64,000 nucleotides of DNA from Batillaria attramentaria (lineage: Eukaryota > Mollusca > Gastropoda > Batillariidae). Position numbers and translations under genes: made by a program. Positions within the stretch are counted from its first letter, which is position 1. Each line of letters starts with the position of its first letter. The notes under the pieces are model-generated. The model made no database searches. It was given only the letters and a program-made list of their open reading frames with translations, and was not told the DNA's origin. Where the stretch lies: positions 992,001 through 1,056,000 of the forward strand of contig JACVVK020000220.1 in NCBI GenBank assembly GCA_018292915.2, in the 5' to 3' direction. Positions 46,604 through 57,849 of this stretch are shown here, piece by piece.

Positions 46604-47650
46604 ATTTTTGGCTCCCTTGTGTAACAATGGGAGTCTATGTATTAACCCTCCGTCGTCTGTCTGTCTGTCTGTGTGTGTGTGTGTGTCCAGAAAACTTTAA
46701 CGTTGTCATTTTCTCAGAATCTACAAACAGCAGAGGCACCAAACTTGGCATGCTGATAGACAACCACAAGACCTTTCAAAATATATCATTTTGAATGACC
46801 TTGACTCAAGGTCAAGGTCACTAAAGCGCTCTGTTTGAAAATTTGACATTGGCATTTTGTCGTAATCTACAAACACCAGAGGTTTTAAACTTTGCATAAT
46901 GATAGACATTGATAAGAACTTTACAGAAGTACATGTAGTCAGTGGCCTTGTGTCAAGGTCAAAGCTGTACAAGCTATTTTGGTGAAACCTTAACATTGGC
47001 ATTTTCTCAGAAACAACAAACAGCAGAGGTGCCAAACCTGGCGTGCTGATAGAAAGTGATAAGACCAAAGCACACATGCCATCTTAAATGACCTTGACTC
47101 AAGGTCAAGGTCATTAAAACAGTCTGTTGGGGAATTTTACATTTGCATTTTCCCGGAATCTAGAAGGATCAGAAGCCTCAAAATATGTGTGATGATTGAC
47201 ATTGGCAGCACCTTTACAGGCATACCTGTGGTCAGTGACTTTTTGTCAAGGTCAAGGCCATGCAAGCGGTTTTTTTTTGGAAACTTTAACCTTGGCATTT
47301 TATCCAAAAAACAAACAGTAGAGGCACCAAACGAGGCATGATGATAGACAGCAATGAGACCTACCTTTCTAAGGCTAGCTGTTCTGAATTTCAACATTAC
47401 CATTTTCGGGGGAACTACAAATACTAGAGGCATCGAACTTGGCATGATGATAGACATTGATGAGATCTCATTTGAATGACCTTGACCAAAGGTCAAGGCC
47501 ATACAAACTGTTTCGGGGAAAATTGTAATATTGCCAGGGACTCAGAGCGCCAGAGACACTTTACTTGGCATGATAATGGATAGTGATAAGAGCTTTACAA
47601 ACATAATCTTGTGAATGACCTTGACCTGTGTCACAAGGGAGCCGTGGAGG
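46604..47650 (+). mobile_element. 1-kb element with inverted ends and 148-bp internal repeats
   Basis: GGCTCCCTTGTG (46610) and its complement CACAAGGGAGCC (47632-47643) form the ends. Inside is a (GTCT)n/(GT)n tract, then six to seven units of about 148 bp, each with CATTTTCTCAGAATCTACAA-like, GAGGCACCAAACTTGGCAT-like and GACCTTGACTCAAGGTCAAG-like blocks. The frames are poor, so it is non-autonomous. The 14616-15330 array and the 3655-3870 copy are relatives. Confidence 0.7.
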
Positions 47651-47840
47651 CTTCTGCCTCTCTAGTTCAACCGTAAAATGTTTTGTGTAAGTACCATGCT
47701 CCAACTTATCGTTGCTAAACTTCGGGAAAAAATGAACAAAGAAAGAAACAAGTGAAAAAAATTTAGCAACTTCAGTCATGCACACAAAGTAACTGAAAAA
47801 GAGGAAAAATCCAGAAAAGTACACAGGTGCATCTTTCAAA

Positions 47841-47842
<2 letters not shown>

Positions 47843-47897
<55 letters not shown>

Positions 47898-47930
47898 CGA
47901 CCCCCGCTGTCCCCGCCTCCCCCCCCCCCC

Positions 47931-47966
<36 letters not shown>

Positions 47967-48077
47967 TACCCCGACCCCCGCTGCCCCCCCCCCCCGCCCC
48001 TCTCTCTCTCTCACACACACACTCACACACACTCACACACACACACACCCCGATCCGACCCCCGCTGCCCCCCCCCC

Positions 48078-48131
<54 letters not shown>

Positions 48132-48190
48132 CCCGACCCCCGCTTCCCCCCCCCCCCCGCCCCCCTCTCTCTCTCTCTCTCACACACACA
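47843..48190. repeat. Compound (CT)n(CA)n plus CCGACCCCCGCTGCCCC array, left part
   Basis: Four units, each with (CT)n, (CA)n, a CCCCGA(TCCGA)CCCCCGCT core and a poly-C run. The same array continues at 54549-55400; a LINE separates the two parts. The complementary strand is extremely G-rich. Confidence 0.9.
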
Positions 48191-48325
48191 AGGGTGAACA
48201 GTGTTCACGATCAAGTAAACATCTTCCTGAAAAGTCTCCTGCATAATTAACTGCAAATTACTGTCAAGGACTGTTTTCTACTGCATTTTTTGCTGATGAG
48301 TCGATTGCTGCATGTGATCTGAACA

Positions 48326-49813
48326 ATGCCTGCAAGTCTGGAGACATTCCGCTCAGCGTGTGGTTTGTTTTATACGACCTTTGTTTTTCTCATGGAGAAG
48401 AGGAGTCGGTCAAGCGTGACACGACACAGGGTCGTACGTTTAGTTCCGAAGCACTGGGACTTCGATCGTACACATACAGCTGGAATCCGTGCATCATGCC
48501 CCATGGACTATTGGAAGTACGTCGTGTGTCACGATTTTCGCGATCTTTCGCCCGTGTTCACTCACCCCAAGATTGTCCGACCGTGCACATTCGTTTTTGT
48601 GTTCATTGTTGGCGCGCTGCTGAGATGTGGGGACGTTGAGCCCAACCCTGGGCCACCACCATCGAATGGTAACAACAACAACAACACAAGCGGTATAAGC
48701 AGCAACAACAGCAACAACAACGACAACAGGAACAAAACGACTGAAGATACAGGTATCACTACAGTGGTGATGTTTGAAAGGGTCATGTCTGAACTGCGAG
48801 AAATCAAACAGTATGTGCAGGGGTTTGATGCGAGAATGACTGCTGTCGAGAATTCTGTTCAGGCCAACTCGGACATTATCCATGATTTGAGAGATGAGAA
48901 TGCAAGTTTGAAAGAAAAAGTAGAGGGTCTTGAGAAAGCTGTTGAGAAACAAGAGATCTACTCCCGTCGCGAAAACTTTAAATTGTATGGCATACCAGAG
49001 CAGCCAAGAGAGGACTTTAATGCATGTAAGCAAGCTGTTGTTGATTTGCTGAACACTTGTTCGCAGGACGATTCTTGGCTTGCGGCAGATTTGGTGAGGG
49101 CTCACAGAGTTGGCGCGGCTCGTGACGGTGAGTCTCGCAACAGCAACAACCCGAGACCGGTCATCGTGCGCATGGTGAGCTGGGAGGACAAGATGGCCAT
49201 CGTCAGGAACCGGTCGCTGAGAGCGGAGCTGAGGAGGCGGAACATCAACATTGGCGACGACCTTACCTTGCGACAGTCTCAGCAGCTCCGTGATCTTCGC
49301 AGCGAGGGGAAGTCTGGCTTCTTCCGAGGCGCTCGGCTGATCATCACCGAAAACAACAGCTTTGCAGACGACGACACCATGCGGGGTGTTGCAGGCGGCA
49401 GCGGTGAGGGAGGGGGCAGTGAGGAGCGAGGCAGTGTTCCAGATCCAGTCCAGCACGCCTCTCCCTCCACGCACCCACACAGAGCTCAGGGAGTTGTCAA
49501 CGACGGCGTCAGTCGGTCCCCGCGATCATCGCCATCGTCATCGTCTTCATCTCTGAGCGCCGCTGGAGATGTCGCTGTCGGTGATGCTGATGTTAACCAC
49601 GCATCCACTGCGCAAGGCGTCTCACCTACCTGGATCTCCCCAAGCATGCGTGGTCGTGGTAGAGGTCTTTGTGGTGCTGGCAACCTACAGCGAGATGGGC
49701 CTGCAAAGGGAGGAAACCGGCCTGCCACCAGGGCTTCTGTTAGACAGAACGAGCGGAGGCAGGGTCAGACACGTCTCTCATCTTCCTGGTCAGACGTCAG
49801 CCACCGGAAATAG
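48326..49813 (+). CDS. LINE ORF1 with N-terminal 2A-like peptide
   Basis: A 495-codon frame. Residues about 86-110 contain a hydrophobic stretch (CTFVFVFIVGALL) and then CGDVEPNPGP, which fits the D-V/I-E-x-N-P-G-P consensus of 2A ribosome-skipping peptides. Skipping would separate residues 1-109 from the rest. A low-complexity NNNN/NSNN linker, a coiled coil (about 150-215, LRDENASLKEKVEGLEKAVE) and an RRM-like ORF1 core (IYSRRENFKLYGIPEQ, PVIVRMVSWEDKMAIVRNRS) follow, then a Ser/Gly-rich tail. This is the RNA-binding chaperone type of ORF1. It ends at UAG, with ORF2 continuing in the same frame. Confidence 0.85.
   Translation: MPASLETFRSACGLFYTTFVFLMEKRSRSSVTRHRVVRLVPKHWDFDRTHTAGIRASCPMDYWKYVVCHDFRDLSPVFTHPKIVRPCTFVFVFIVGALLRCGDVEPNPGPPPSNGNNNNNTSGISSNNSNNNDNRNKTTEDTGITTVVMFERVMSELREIKQYVQGFDARMTAVENSVQANSDIIHDLRDENASLKEKVEGLEKAVEKQEIYSRRENFKLYGIPEQPREDFNACKQAVVDLLNTCSQDDSWLAADLVRAHRVGAARDGESRNSNNPRPVIVRMVSWEDKMAIVRNRSLRAELRRRNINIGDDLTLRQSQQLRDLRSEGKSGFFRGARLIITENNSFADDDTMRGVAGGSGEGGGSEERGSVPDPVQHASPSTHPHRAQGVVNDGVSRSPRSSPSSSSSSLSAAGDVAVGDADVNHASTAQGVSPTWISPSMRGRGRGLCGAGNLQRDGPAKGGNRPATRASVRQNERRQGQTRLSSSWSDVSHRK
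48614..48655 (+). promoter_or_regulatory. 2A-like translational recoding site
   Basis: Encodes ALLRCGDVEPNPGP. The catalytic aspartate is codon 103 (48632-48634) and the skipped bond lies between glycine 109 and proline 110. Every invariant position of the 2A consensus is present. 2A-like sequences near the N-terminus of LINE ORF1 proteins are known from other invertebrate elements. Activity of this one is inferred. Confidence 0.8.
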
Positions 49814-52800
49814 GAAGCCGGCCGGTCCACAGCACACAGACTTGAAGTGAGTCGAAATGCAAATTTTGATACTGACAGTAATGTTAGTAATTCTAAATCC
49901 GTATGCGACGCGCTGTTTGCGGACGGTACATGTAAATTCCTAAGTTGGAATATTGGTGGACTTGTCTCAAAGCTAGCCGACAACGATTTTTTTGAATATC
50001 TTTTTAAGTTTGATTTTATTTGTCTTGTAGAAACGTTTGTTGATTGCGTCACTACTAATGTTTTTTCTCAGCATACTGCATTTTGCTCTCCAGCACAGAA
50101 GTTATCATATTTTGGTAGACCCTCTGGCGGCGTCGCAGTTTTTGTTAGAAATAGTATTTTGCCATATGTACAGAAGATCGAAGTTAGTTGTGACAACATG
50201 GTTGTGCTAAATATTCGAAAAGACGTATTTTGCCTTCATAAGGATATCATACTTGTATGCACATACATACCGCCCGAGGGTTCGCCCTACTATAAAGTAA
50301 ATGATGTTGATAATGGCATTAATGCTTTGGAGCAATGTCTGGCAGATTTAGCTGCTGACTATGATTCATATGTTCTGCTTTGTGGTGATTTTAATGCCAG
50401 AACAGCCAGTGTTTTTCCGCAGCTTGGTGACGTATGTATAGACCCCTTAAGCTACGGTCACAACCGGCCGTACGGGCTTTTACGGCGGGTCTACGGCAAA
50501 AAATCGTGGCAAATCTTGCGAACGGCGCACGGGCGTCCTGCGAAATTTCCAGGTCGCAAGGAGGCCGCAGAGCGCTGCGGCCGGTTTTCGACATGATCAA
50601 GAAACTCTACGATCACCTGCGATTTTTTACACACTTGCGTTGGCCGCACGGCCACTGTACGGCCAACACACGATTGCCGCAAGTGCATCGTACGAATTTG
50701 ACCTCTCCGGGCGAGAAAAATAGGTCACGATGGCCGCACGGCGGCCGCACAATGAACGCACAAGTGACGCACGGTTGTCTTGCGTGCTTCCCACGAGGAC
50801 CGCACGATGGCCGCACGTGATCACAGACTGCAAGTCAGTAGTACGATGTTCCCACGATGCACGCACGTGCTCCGTGAGTGCTCCGCAAGGCTGACGCAAG
50901 ACCAGGTGCGGGCCCGGGGGATGTTGGTGTGCAATGTAGAAATGTTGCAGTGCTGTGTCAGTGTCTGTCAAGTTGTGTACGTGTCCATAGGTTTGTCAAA
51001 CTCTCTGTTAATAATATCCAAATCCTCTGATGTCTTCTTTCCATAAACAAACTACATGTATATATGTAGGCTGGTCCCTATATGCATGAAAAACGCGCGT
51101 CGGCCATGGCCGTCGAACGACCGACGCACACCACGCGTACAGAGCACTTACGATAGCCGTACGGCGCACGCACGACACCCGTATAGCCCGTGCAAACATC
51201 GTCAACATCGCATTAACGTCGTACGAAGGCGTACGACCTCCCTACGATAACTGCGAGGACAACGTACGATCCGTACGGCCGTCGTACGATTTTTGACCAA
51301 CTGAAATCGCAAGACGTTACCCGTGCGAGACTTGCGGGGAACGTACGCCATCGCACGTATATCGTACGCACGATTGGCAACCTTAATTTTTTTTTTTCAG
51401 ATCGTAGAACTAACGTAGAAGCCGCAGGCCGCAGACATTTCGTGGAGATCGCAAGCATAAAAAAATCGTGCGGCCGGTTGTGACCGAGGCCTTAAGGAGC
51501 TTGCACGATGAGCCAGGCTATAACAGGTCATCTGAAGATGCTAATGTAAATACGTATGGGAATTTGCTTCTCAATGTGTGTTCAATCTTTAATCTTGGTA
51601 TTTTTAATGGAGTGTTTAATGGCGACTTCAGTGGTTGTTATACATACTTATCTGAATTTGGAAACAGTGTAGTTGATTACTTTCTTGCATCGGAAGATCT
51701 GTTTGTGACATTATTGAGCACGCGCAGAATGTTTGTAACTGAGAGAATAGAATCTGACCACATGCCTTTAGAATTTTTATTTCAGGTCTCACAGCTCAGC
51801 AGCGTTAAACAAGGAAATTGTAAATCTGATTTTTATAACGTAAAGAGCTCTTCTAGGCTCAAGTGGCAAGCTGAGCACGTACAGACGTTCCTTGATGCTG
51901 TCCATTCGCGTGAAACAGAAGCATGTCTTCAGGAGGCATCCCGTTTAATTGATACAGATGTGAATCAGGCGCTCTGTCTGTTTAATACTTGTCTTCTGTC
52001 GTGTGCACAATGCATGGAGAGACGTATGGCTAACAACCGTCATAGACAGAGAAATACTTGGTTTGATAAAGAATGTAAAGACTCTAAGAAGCTAGTCCAA
52101 CGCCTTCTTCGTAAATTCCGTAAAACACATGACAGTAACTGTGCCCATGATTATCACAAGTCACGTAGAGAATATAAGCATCTTGTTAGACGAAAAAAGA
52201 AAGAACACAAGCACAAACAGAGAGATATTTTATTGAACTCTAAAAATCAACAGGAATTCTGGAAAAATATCAAAAATATAACATTAAAGCCTGCACTATC
52301 TAACAGCATCTCTGTTACAAACTGGTTTGAACATTTCAGCAGAGTATTAACAGTAGCTTCTGAAGTTCCAGACGGTATTAGTGATCACACGAACGATGTT
52401 GTAAATGACAATGATGCTGATGATGTACTGAACCATGCTATCACTTCAGATGAAATTATACGAGCAATCCGAATGTTGGGAAACAACAAAGCCGCAGGTC
52501 CCGACAGAATCATTGGTGAAGTGTTTAAATATTCTGAAGGTGTATTTGTTCCTTTTCCTGGTGAATTTCTTCAATGCTTTGTTTTCGAATGGAATTTTTC
52601 CAGAGCAATGGACAGAGTCAATCATTTTTCCTCTGCACAAAAAGGGTGATGTGAACGACCCGAATAACTACAGAGGTATTTCTTTAATAGACGTCTGCAG
52701 CAAAATTTATACTTCAGTAATCAACAGTAGACTACAGAGATGGATTGAACTGCACGATAGTGTTGGTGAGGTACAAGCAGGTTTTAGAGAAGGTCGCTCA

Positions 52801-54379
52801 ACGGTAGACCACATTTTTACTCTTTTTGCAATTGTACAGAAACAACTTGTATCCAATAGAAAATTGTACGTTGCGTTCATTGATTTTGAGAAAGCTTTTG
52901 ATTCTGTATCTAGAAAGTTACTTTGGCCAATACTTGAACAAAATGGTATAAGAGGGAAACTCCTCAAATGTGTACGCAGCATGTATGAATCTGTTAAAGC
53001 CAGAGTTAGAGCTGGAGCTGAACTGACAGACTACATCCAGTGTAATCGTGGCGTGAAGCAGGGGGAAGTGTGTAGTCCTGTTCTTTTCTCATTGTTCATT
53101 AATGAGCTTGCCAAGGATATCATATCTAACGGCAAGCATGGTGCCACTCTGTCTCCAGAGCTGATAGAATTGTTTATTCTCCTATTTGCTGATGATATTG
53201 CGCTCATCTCGGAAACCCCAGCTGGTCTTCAACATCAGATAAATACATTGTATGCGTCTGCACAGCGTCTTGAATTGAAAGTTAATATGAATAAAAGCAA
53301 TGTGATTGTGTTTAGGAAGGGTGGGTATTTGGCGTCTAGAGAAAAATGGTTCTATGGAAAGTCAGAGATGAAAGTTGTCAATACATACAAGTATTTGGGT
53401 GTATATTTTTCTACAAAACTGTGTTTCAGCAACGCCTTGGCTGATTTGACTACTCGAGCGAAAAAAAGCATGTGTTGGCATTTTAAGTACCTTAAACAGA
53501 CTCGACTGCCATTCTTTTGACACCTTCATTAGATTATTTGATGCCCAGGTGGTACCCATTCTCACTTACGCATCAGAGGTATGGGGTATTAGGAATGAAA
53601 ATTCAGCTGTTGAAAAAATACATACCTTCGCTTTGAAAAGATACTTAAGAGTAGATCAGCGCACACCAAATGATATGGTATATGGTGAAACTGGCAGGTA
53701 TCCCTTGAATATTGCATGTTGTCTGCGTAGCATTAAATATTGGTTAAAATTGACAAGAATGGAGCCAACCCGTTTGCCATACAAAGCATATATTATGCTG
53801 TTCAATTTAGACTTAAAAGGCAAAAAAACGTGGGCGTCTGATGTTCGCAACTTTTTATCGACTTATGGTTATGGTCATGTCTGGGATAGTCAAGGAGTTG
53901 AGCATGTGGATATATTTTTGCGAGATGTTAAACAACGATTGATAGACTGTAAGCTACAGGACTGGCATGATCGTATTTGTAGCAAAGAGCGTTATTCTGT
54001 CTATAGAACATTTAAGACTGTCTGTGAACTGGAACCATATGTATCTTACACGTTTAGCAGGCATGTAAAATGTATTCTTACCAAATTCAGACTGGGTGTC
54101 TCAGCGATTGCTACTCACAAGAACAGGTATTCATATCCTACTGGTACTACTGTCAAATGTGCAATGTGCCACATGGCGAATGAAGACGAAAAGCATTTTC
54201 TGTTGGTTTGTCCAGCGTATGACGATCTCAGAAATCTTTTAATCCCAGCCAAGTATTATACCACCCCGTCACTGTTTAGAGTGTCATTGTTGCTTGCGTG
54301 CAGAAATGAAACGATTGTAAAAACTGTGGCTGTGTACATATACAAAGCGCTCAAAAGGAGAGAAGTTGCACTTGGTTAA
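49814..54379 (+). pseudogene. LINE ORF2: endonuclease and reverse transcriptase, interrupted
   Basis: Follows ORF1 in the same frame after one UAG; no in-frame ATG is close to the start. The endonuclease shows LSWNIGGL, GRPSGGVAVFVRN and LLCGDFNAR, is broken at 50451, and resumes at 51491 up to ERIESDHMPLEF. The reverse transcriptase shows NNKAAGPDRI, NYRGISLIDVCSK, VAFIDFEKAFDSVSRKLL, NRGVKQGEVCSPVLFSLFIN and catalytic FADDIALI. The C-terminus has a zinc-knuckle-like CAMCHMANEDEKHFLLVC. Frameshifts at about 52555 (TTTT run) and about 53505 break the frame. It would nick target DNA and prime cDNA synthesis. Confidence 0.85.
50452..51490. mobile_element. TTAA-target DNA transposon, CpG-rich, non-autonomous
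   Basis: CTTAAG flanks it at 50446-50451 and 51491-51496. The inverted ends are CTACGGTCACAACCGGCCG (left) and, complemented, GCCTCGGTCACAACCGGCCG (right). Removing it rejoins the LINE endonuclease frame as IDPL-RSLHDEPG, so the boundaries are secure. The interior is rich in CGTACG/CGCACG motifs and has no transposase. TTAA targets are used by piggyBac and Kolobok families; the end motif resembles that of the Harbinger element at 33490, so the family is open. Confidence 0.85.
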
Positions 54380-54548
54380 TTGTGTTGATTCCTGTCATAT
54401 TGTATCATAGTTATAGTCCAGTAGTAATGCAGTTTCATGTTTGTTACATAGAATCTGAATGTTCATTCTATCAGTGTCACTGTTCACACTCTTGTTGTGG
54501 GCCACTGGCCTAAAACAATAAAACATTTGAGTCTTTGAGTCTTGAGTC

Positions 54549-54717
54549 TCGCACACACACACCCCGATCCGACCCCCGCTGCCCCCCCCCCCCTCTCTCT
54601 TTCTCTATCTCACACACACACACATACCCCGACCCCCGCTCCCCCCCCCCGCCCCCCCCTCTCTCTCTCTCACACACACACACACCCCGATCCGACCCCC
54701 GCTCCCCCCCCTCTCTC

Positions 54718-54753
<36 letters not shown>

Positions 54754-54784
54754 CCCGACCCCCGCTCCCCCCCCCCCGCTCCCC

Positions 54785-54825
<41 letters not shown>

Positions 54826-54861
54826 CCCCGATCCGACCCCCGCTGCCCCCCCTTCCCTCTT

Positions 54862-54910
<49 letters not shown>

Positions 54911-55005
54911 GACCCCCGCTCCCCCCCCCCCCCCGCCCCTCTCTCTCTTTCTCTCACACACACACACACACACCGATCCGACCCCCGCTGCCCCCCCCCC
55001 CCTCT

Positions 55006-55044
<39 letters not shown>

Positions 55045-55081
55045 CCCCCGATCCGACCCCCGCTGCCCCCCCTTCCCTCTT

Positions 55082-55123
<42 letters not shown>

Positions 55124-55218
55124 ACCGACCCCCGCTCCCCCCCCCCCCCCGCCCCTCTCTCTCTTTCTCTCACACACACACACACACCGATCCGACCCCC
55201 GCTGCCCCCCCCCCCCCC

Positions 55219-55275
<57 letters not shown>

Positions 55276-55284
55276 CGACCCCCG

Positions 55285-55318
<34 letters not shown>

Positions 55319-55360
55319 ACACGCACACACACACACACACACCCCGATCCGACCCCCGTT

Positions 55361-55400
<40 letters not shown>
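54549..55400. repeat. Compound (CT)n(CA)n plus CCGACCCCCGCTGCCCC array, right part
   Basis: About ten units continue the array of 47843-48190. Units of type CCCCGATCCGACCCCCGCTG and CCGACCCCCGCTCCCC alternate in places, giving higher-order repeats of about 240 bp (compare 54840-55020 with 55070-55240). Confidence 0.9.
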
Positions 55401-55403
<3 letters not shown>

Positions 55404-55833
55404 CCTCTGACGGGCATTGTTTACAAACATGATCGCTCTTGGTGTAAAAAAAAAAAAAAAAAAAAAAAATTCCTCAGTCGTTCAGCTCTCACGTTAGACA
55501 CTCTCAGTGTACCACTGTCCATCCGTCTGGTGTCCAACTCCCAGTACATGGGATGTGTCTGGTCATTCAGTATGCCGTCTGTAGGAGACTGAAGAGAAAG
55601 TATCCAGTTTACCACCACTCGTATTCTTACTCTTAAAGGTGAGTTTAAAATAAATTTCAAGACATGCGCTGATGAAAAAAAACTGTTTCCAATTTCGACA
55701 CACCCACCGTGTGTAGTTCCTGTCTAGAATGAGAGGCGTGAACCGTGTGTAGATCGTAGTAGGTTATTTTTTTCACGGTTGCATCAGGATGAGACAGGAA
55801 TAAAATATACAAGACAATGAAGAAAACGAAAAC

Positions 55834-55931
55834 GTGTGTGTGTGTGTGTGTGTGTGTGTCACGGTGTGTGTGTGTGTGTGTGTGTGTGTGTTTCGGTGTG
55901 TGTGTTTCGGTGTGTGTGTGTGTGTGTGTGT
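55834..55931. repeat. (TG)n microsatellite with CACGG/TTCGG interruptions
   Basis: Four TG blocks separated by TCACGG and TTTCGG. Confidence 0.95.
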
Positions 55932-57011
55932 TTTGTAGAAATTAGTTTCTAAAAGACATGTACTATAGGGCACGATCACGTTAGATTGACAGAGCCGTAG
56001 TCAGACTATTCCGATCAGATGTTCTAACATAGTAGGTGCAATGCACTATATACCACATTAGAAAGTGCACGCCCCTAGTAATAGCAACAGGTCAGCATTA
56101 TCTACTGGTCGTAAAACTAAACCAGGTTGAGGATCAAAACCAAACAAAACGTATTGGGACACGCGGTGGTTCTTACTGATGTTCTGTTTTTATCACGGAA
56201 GTGGGAAATGATGCTGTTGGTAAATGTATCCTACATCTATGGTTCGACATATCTTAGGCATTTAAAGAAGTCTTGCGATTTTGTTGTCAGAAGCTGCAAT
56301 CATAGTCGTGGTCGTGATCTTCGTTATCATTATACTTTCACTTGTGCTTTCAGTTCGCTCAAGTAACGGAAATGACTTGTGTATTTGACATATAGTTATG
56401 TACACAAGTTATGTTTGAAAGTCTATAATTATTCTGTCATTTAGGAAAATGCGCGTGAATTGTTCATGCTGGTACTTATTCATCACAACACTGGCACAAG
56501 TTTCAGCAGAATATCTCAAAAACTGCACCGATTTGGCTAATGTGGAGGCCGAAATTGACAGAAATTTAAGATTATCCTACGAAGTTTGCGTCAGTGTTGC
56601 CTTAGTATGGATTTCAAGTAAGACTTTTCTTTATTTCTCCCAGACTGACAACAACTATGAAGGAAAGTTGGTTTCAGTCGTTTCTGTGTGCTGCTGTTAG
56701 GGAGGCCGGGATAGTGGCAGGGTCGGGGGTAAATATTTGTGTTGGCCTTTTTACTTGTTAAAATCTTCTTGGATGTACGGTGGAAAAGGACGTTAAACCG
56801 TACAGAACACACCCACCCACCCACCCATCCATGTCATCCTATTACGTCGTGTGCTAAAATTTCTGGACTTTCATAGGTAGCCGCACGTTTGTGCAAAACC
56901 GTTACTCCTTTGTACTAATGGGGTATTACTGGCTAAAGTAGCGGTCGGTTTCAAGAACTCTGTGATCAGTTTCATGTTTGTTTGTTTTTTTTCTCTCTCT
57001 CTCTACTACAG

Positions 57012-57150
57012 CTCCCAGTGTTCGACTGGTGAACGGCAGCAGAGCGTCAGAGGGACGGCTAGAGATTCACGATACGTGGGGGTGGAGGACAGTGTGTAGC
57101 ATGGACAGTGGCGCCGCCCTTGTCGTGTGCCGTGAACTGGGATTCCCCAC
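57012..57150 (+). CDS. SRCR domain 3, first-half exon
   Basis: Acceptor ctctactacag, donor AC|GTAAGT, 139 bp, phase 1 in and phase 2 out, as in 19732-19870. It encodes SVRLVNGSRASEGRLEIHD, WGWRTVCSMDSGAALVVC and RELGFP. Relative to domain 1 the changes are concentrated between RLEIH and WRTVC and after TVC, which are predicted surface positions. The two cysteines and the tryptophan are kept. Confidence 0.85.
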
Positions 57151-57369
57151 GTAAGTCAACCCACACTACATCACGTCATCTCTGTTTTCTGTCCACACCA
57201 TTCTATCGCTGCTTCACGATGTTCACTCGTGCATAACACGCGGCATGAACAATAAGCTACTAAAAGACTTACTAGTAACATGCAGAACTACACACAGTTA
57301 TCATAGCGATGTGTTTTTTACTCAACACGTATGTCTTTGCGTACTCGCGCTTTAGTGTGTACTCGCTAT

Positions 57370-57370
<1 letters not shown>

Positions 57371-57441
<71 letters not shown>
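57371..57441. repeat. (TG)n microsatellite
   Basis: About 35 TG repeats followed by (GA)n. Confidence 0.95.
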
Positions 57442-57849
57442 CAGAGAGAGACAGAGAGAGATGGTGATAATGAAACGTTATTAGGACAATTCTTGTAGGC
57501 ATCTCTGCCTATCTTACAAGACGTCTTCACCACATTCTACAATAATAATCAAACAAAAACAGAACAAAACATAATGTGCAAAGATAAACGAACAATCTAG
57601 GCCACCGAAAAGTGAGACCCCTTCCCCCAAAAAGCAACCCCCCCCCCCCCCAAAAAAAAAAAAGCCCAAACAAAACAAAACGACACACACACACAGACAC
57701 ACAAACACAAAGCAAGATAACAGGTCACAGAAATCCACGCTGATCGAGCTGGATCAAATAAGGCTTATAAGCAATGGGGAATATATACACATCAAACTAG
57801 CTTACGTTGCTGGAGTTTTAAGACTGGCGGAAGTGTTCATGCAAGCGGT

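Larger units (their letters stand above)
48191..54548 (+). mobile_element. Nearly full-length two-ORF LINE inside the compound array
   Basis: 5' untranslated region (48191-48325), ORF1 (48326-49813), ORF2 (49814-54379), then AATAAA (about 54519) and a terminal (TTTGAGTC)-type octamer repeat to about 54548. A TTAA-target DNA transposon of about 1.04 kb sits inside ORF2. Octamer tails and the ORF layout point to the CR1/Jockey/I side of the LINE tree; the exact clade is uncertain. Two frameshifts in ORF2 make it inactive. Confidence 0.85.
45779..57011 (+). other. Intron 5 of the SRCR gene
   Basis: 11.2 kb between GTAACT and ctctactacag. Contains (CT)n (46016-46055), unassigned DNA (46060-46600), the 148-bp repeat element, the compound array with its LINE, a (TG)n region (55834-55931) and the start of duplication copy 2. 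55440-55800 shows nothing recognisable. Confidence 0.65.

Noticed and set aside
48494..49480. 328-codon minus-strand frame opposite LINE ORF1
   Set aside because: The + strand frame has a coherent ORF1 architecture with a 2A motif; the antisense frame has low-complexity Val/Leu runs from the (AAC)n linker.
54535..55432. Open frames of about 290 codons rich in Ser-Leu, His-Thr and Pro
   Set aside because: They are readings of the (CT)n(CA)n/poly-C array. The minus-strand Arg-Glu and Val-Cys frames are the mirror image.
55490..55592. Possible SRCR exon (LSIRLVSNSQYMG)
   Set aside because: Only a four-residue IRLV resemblance; no tryptophan-cysteine motif and no matching donor phase.
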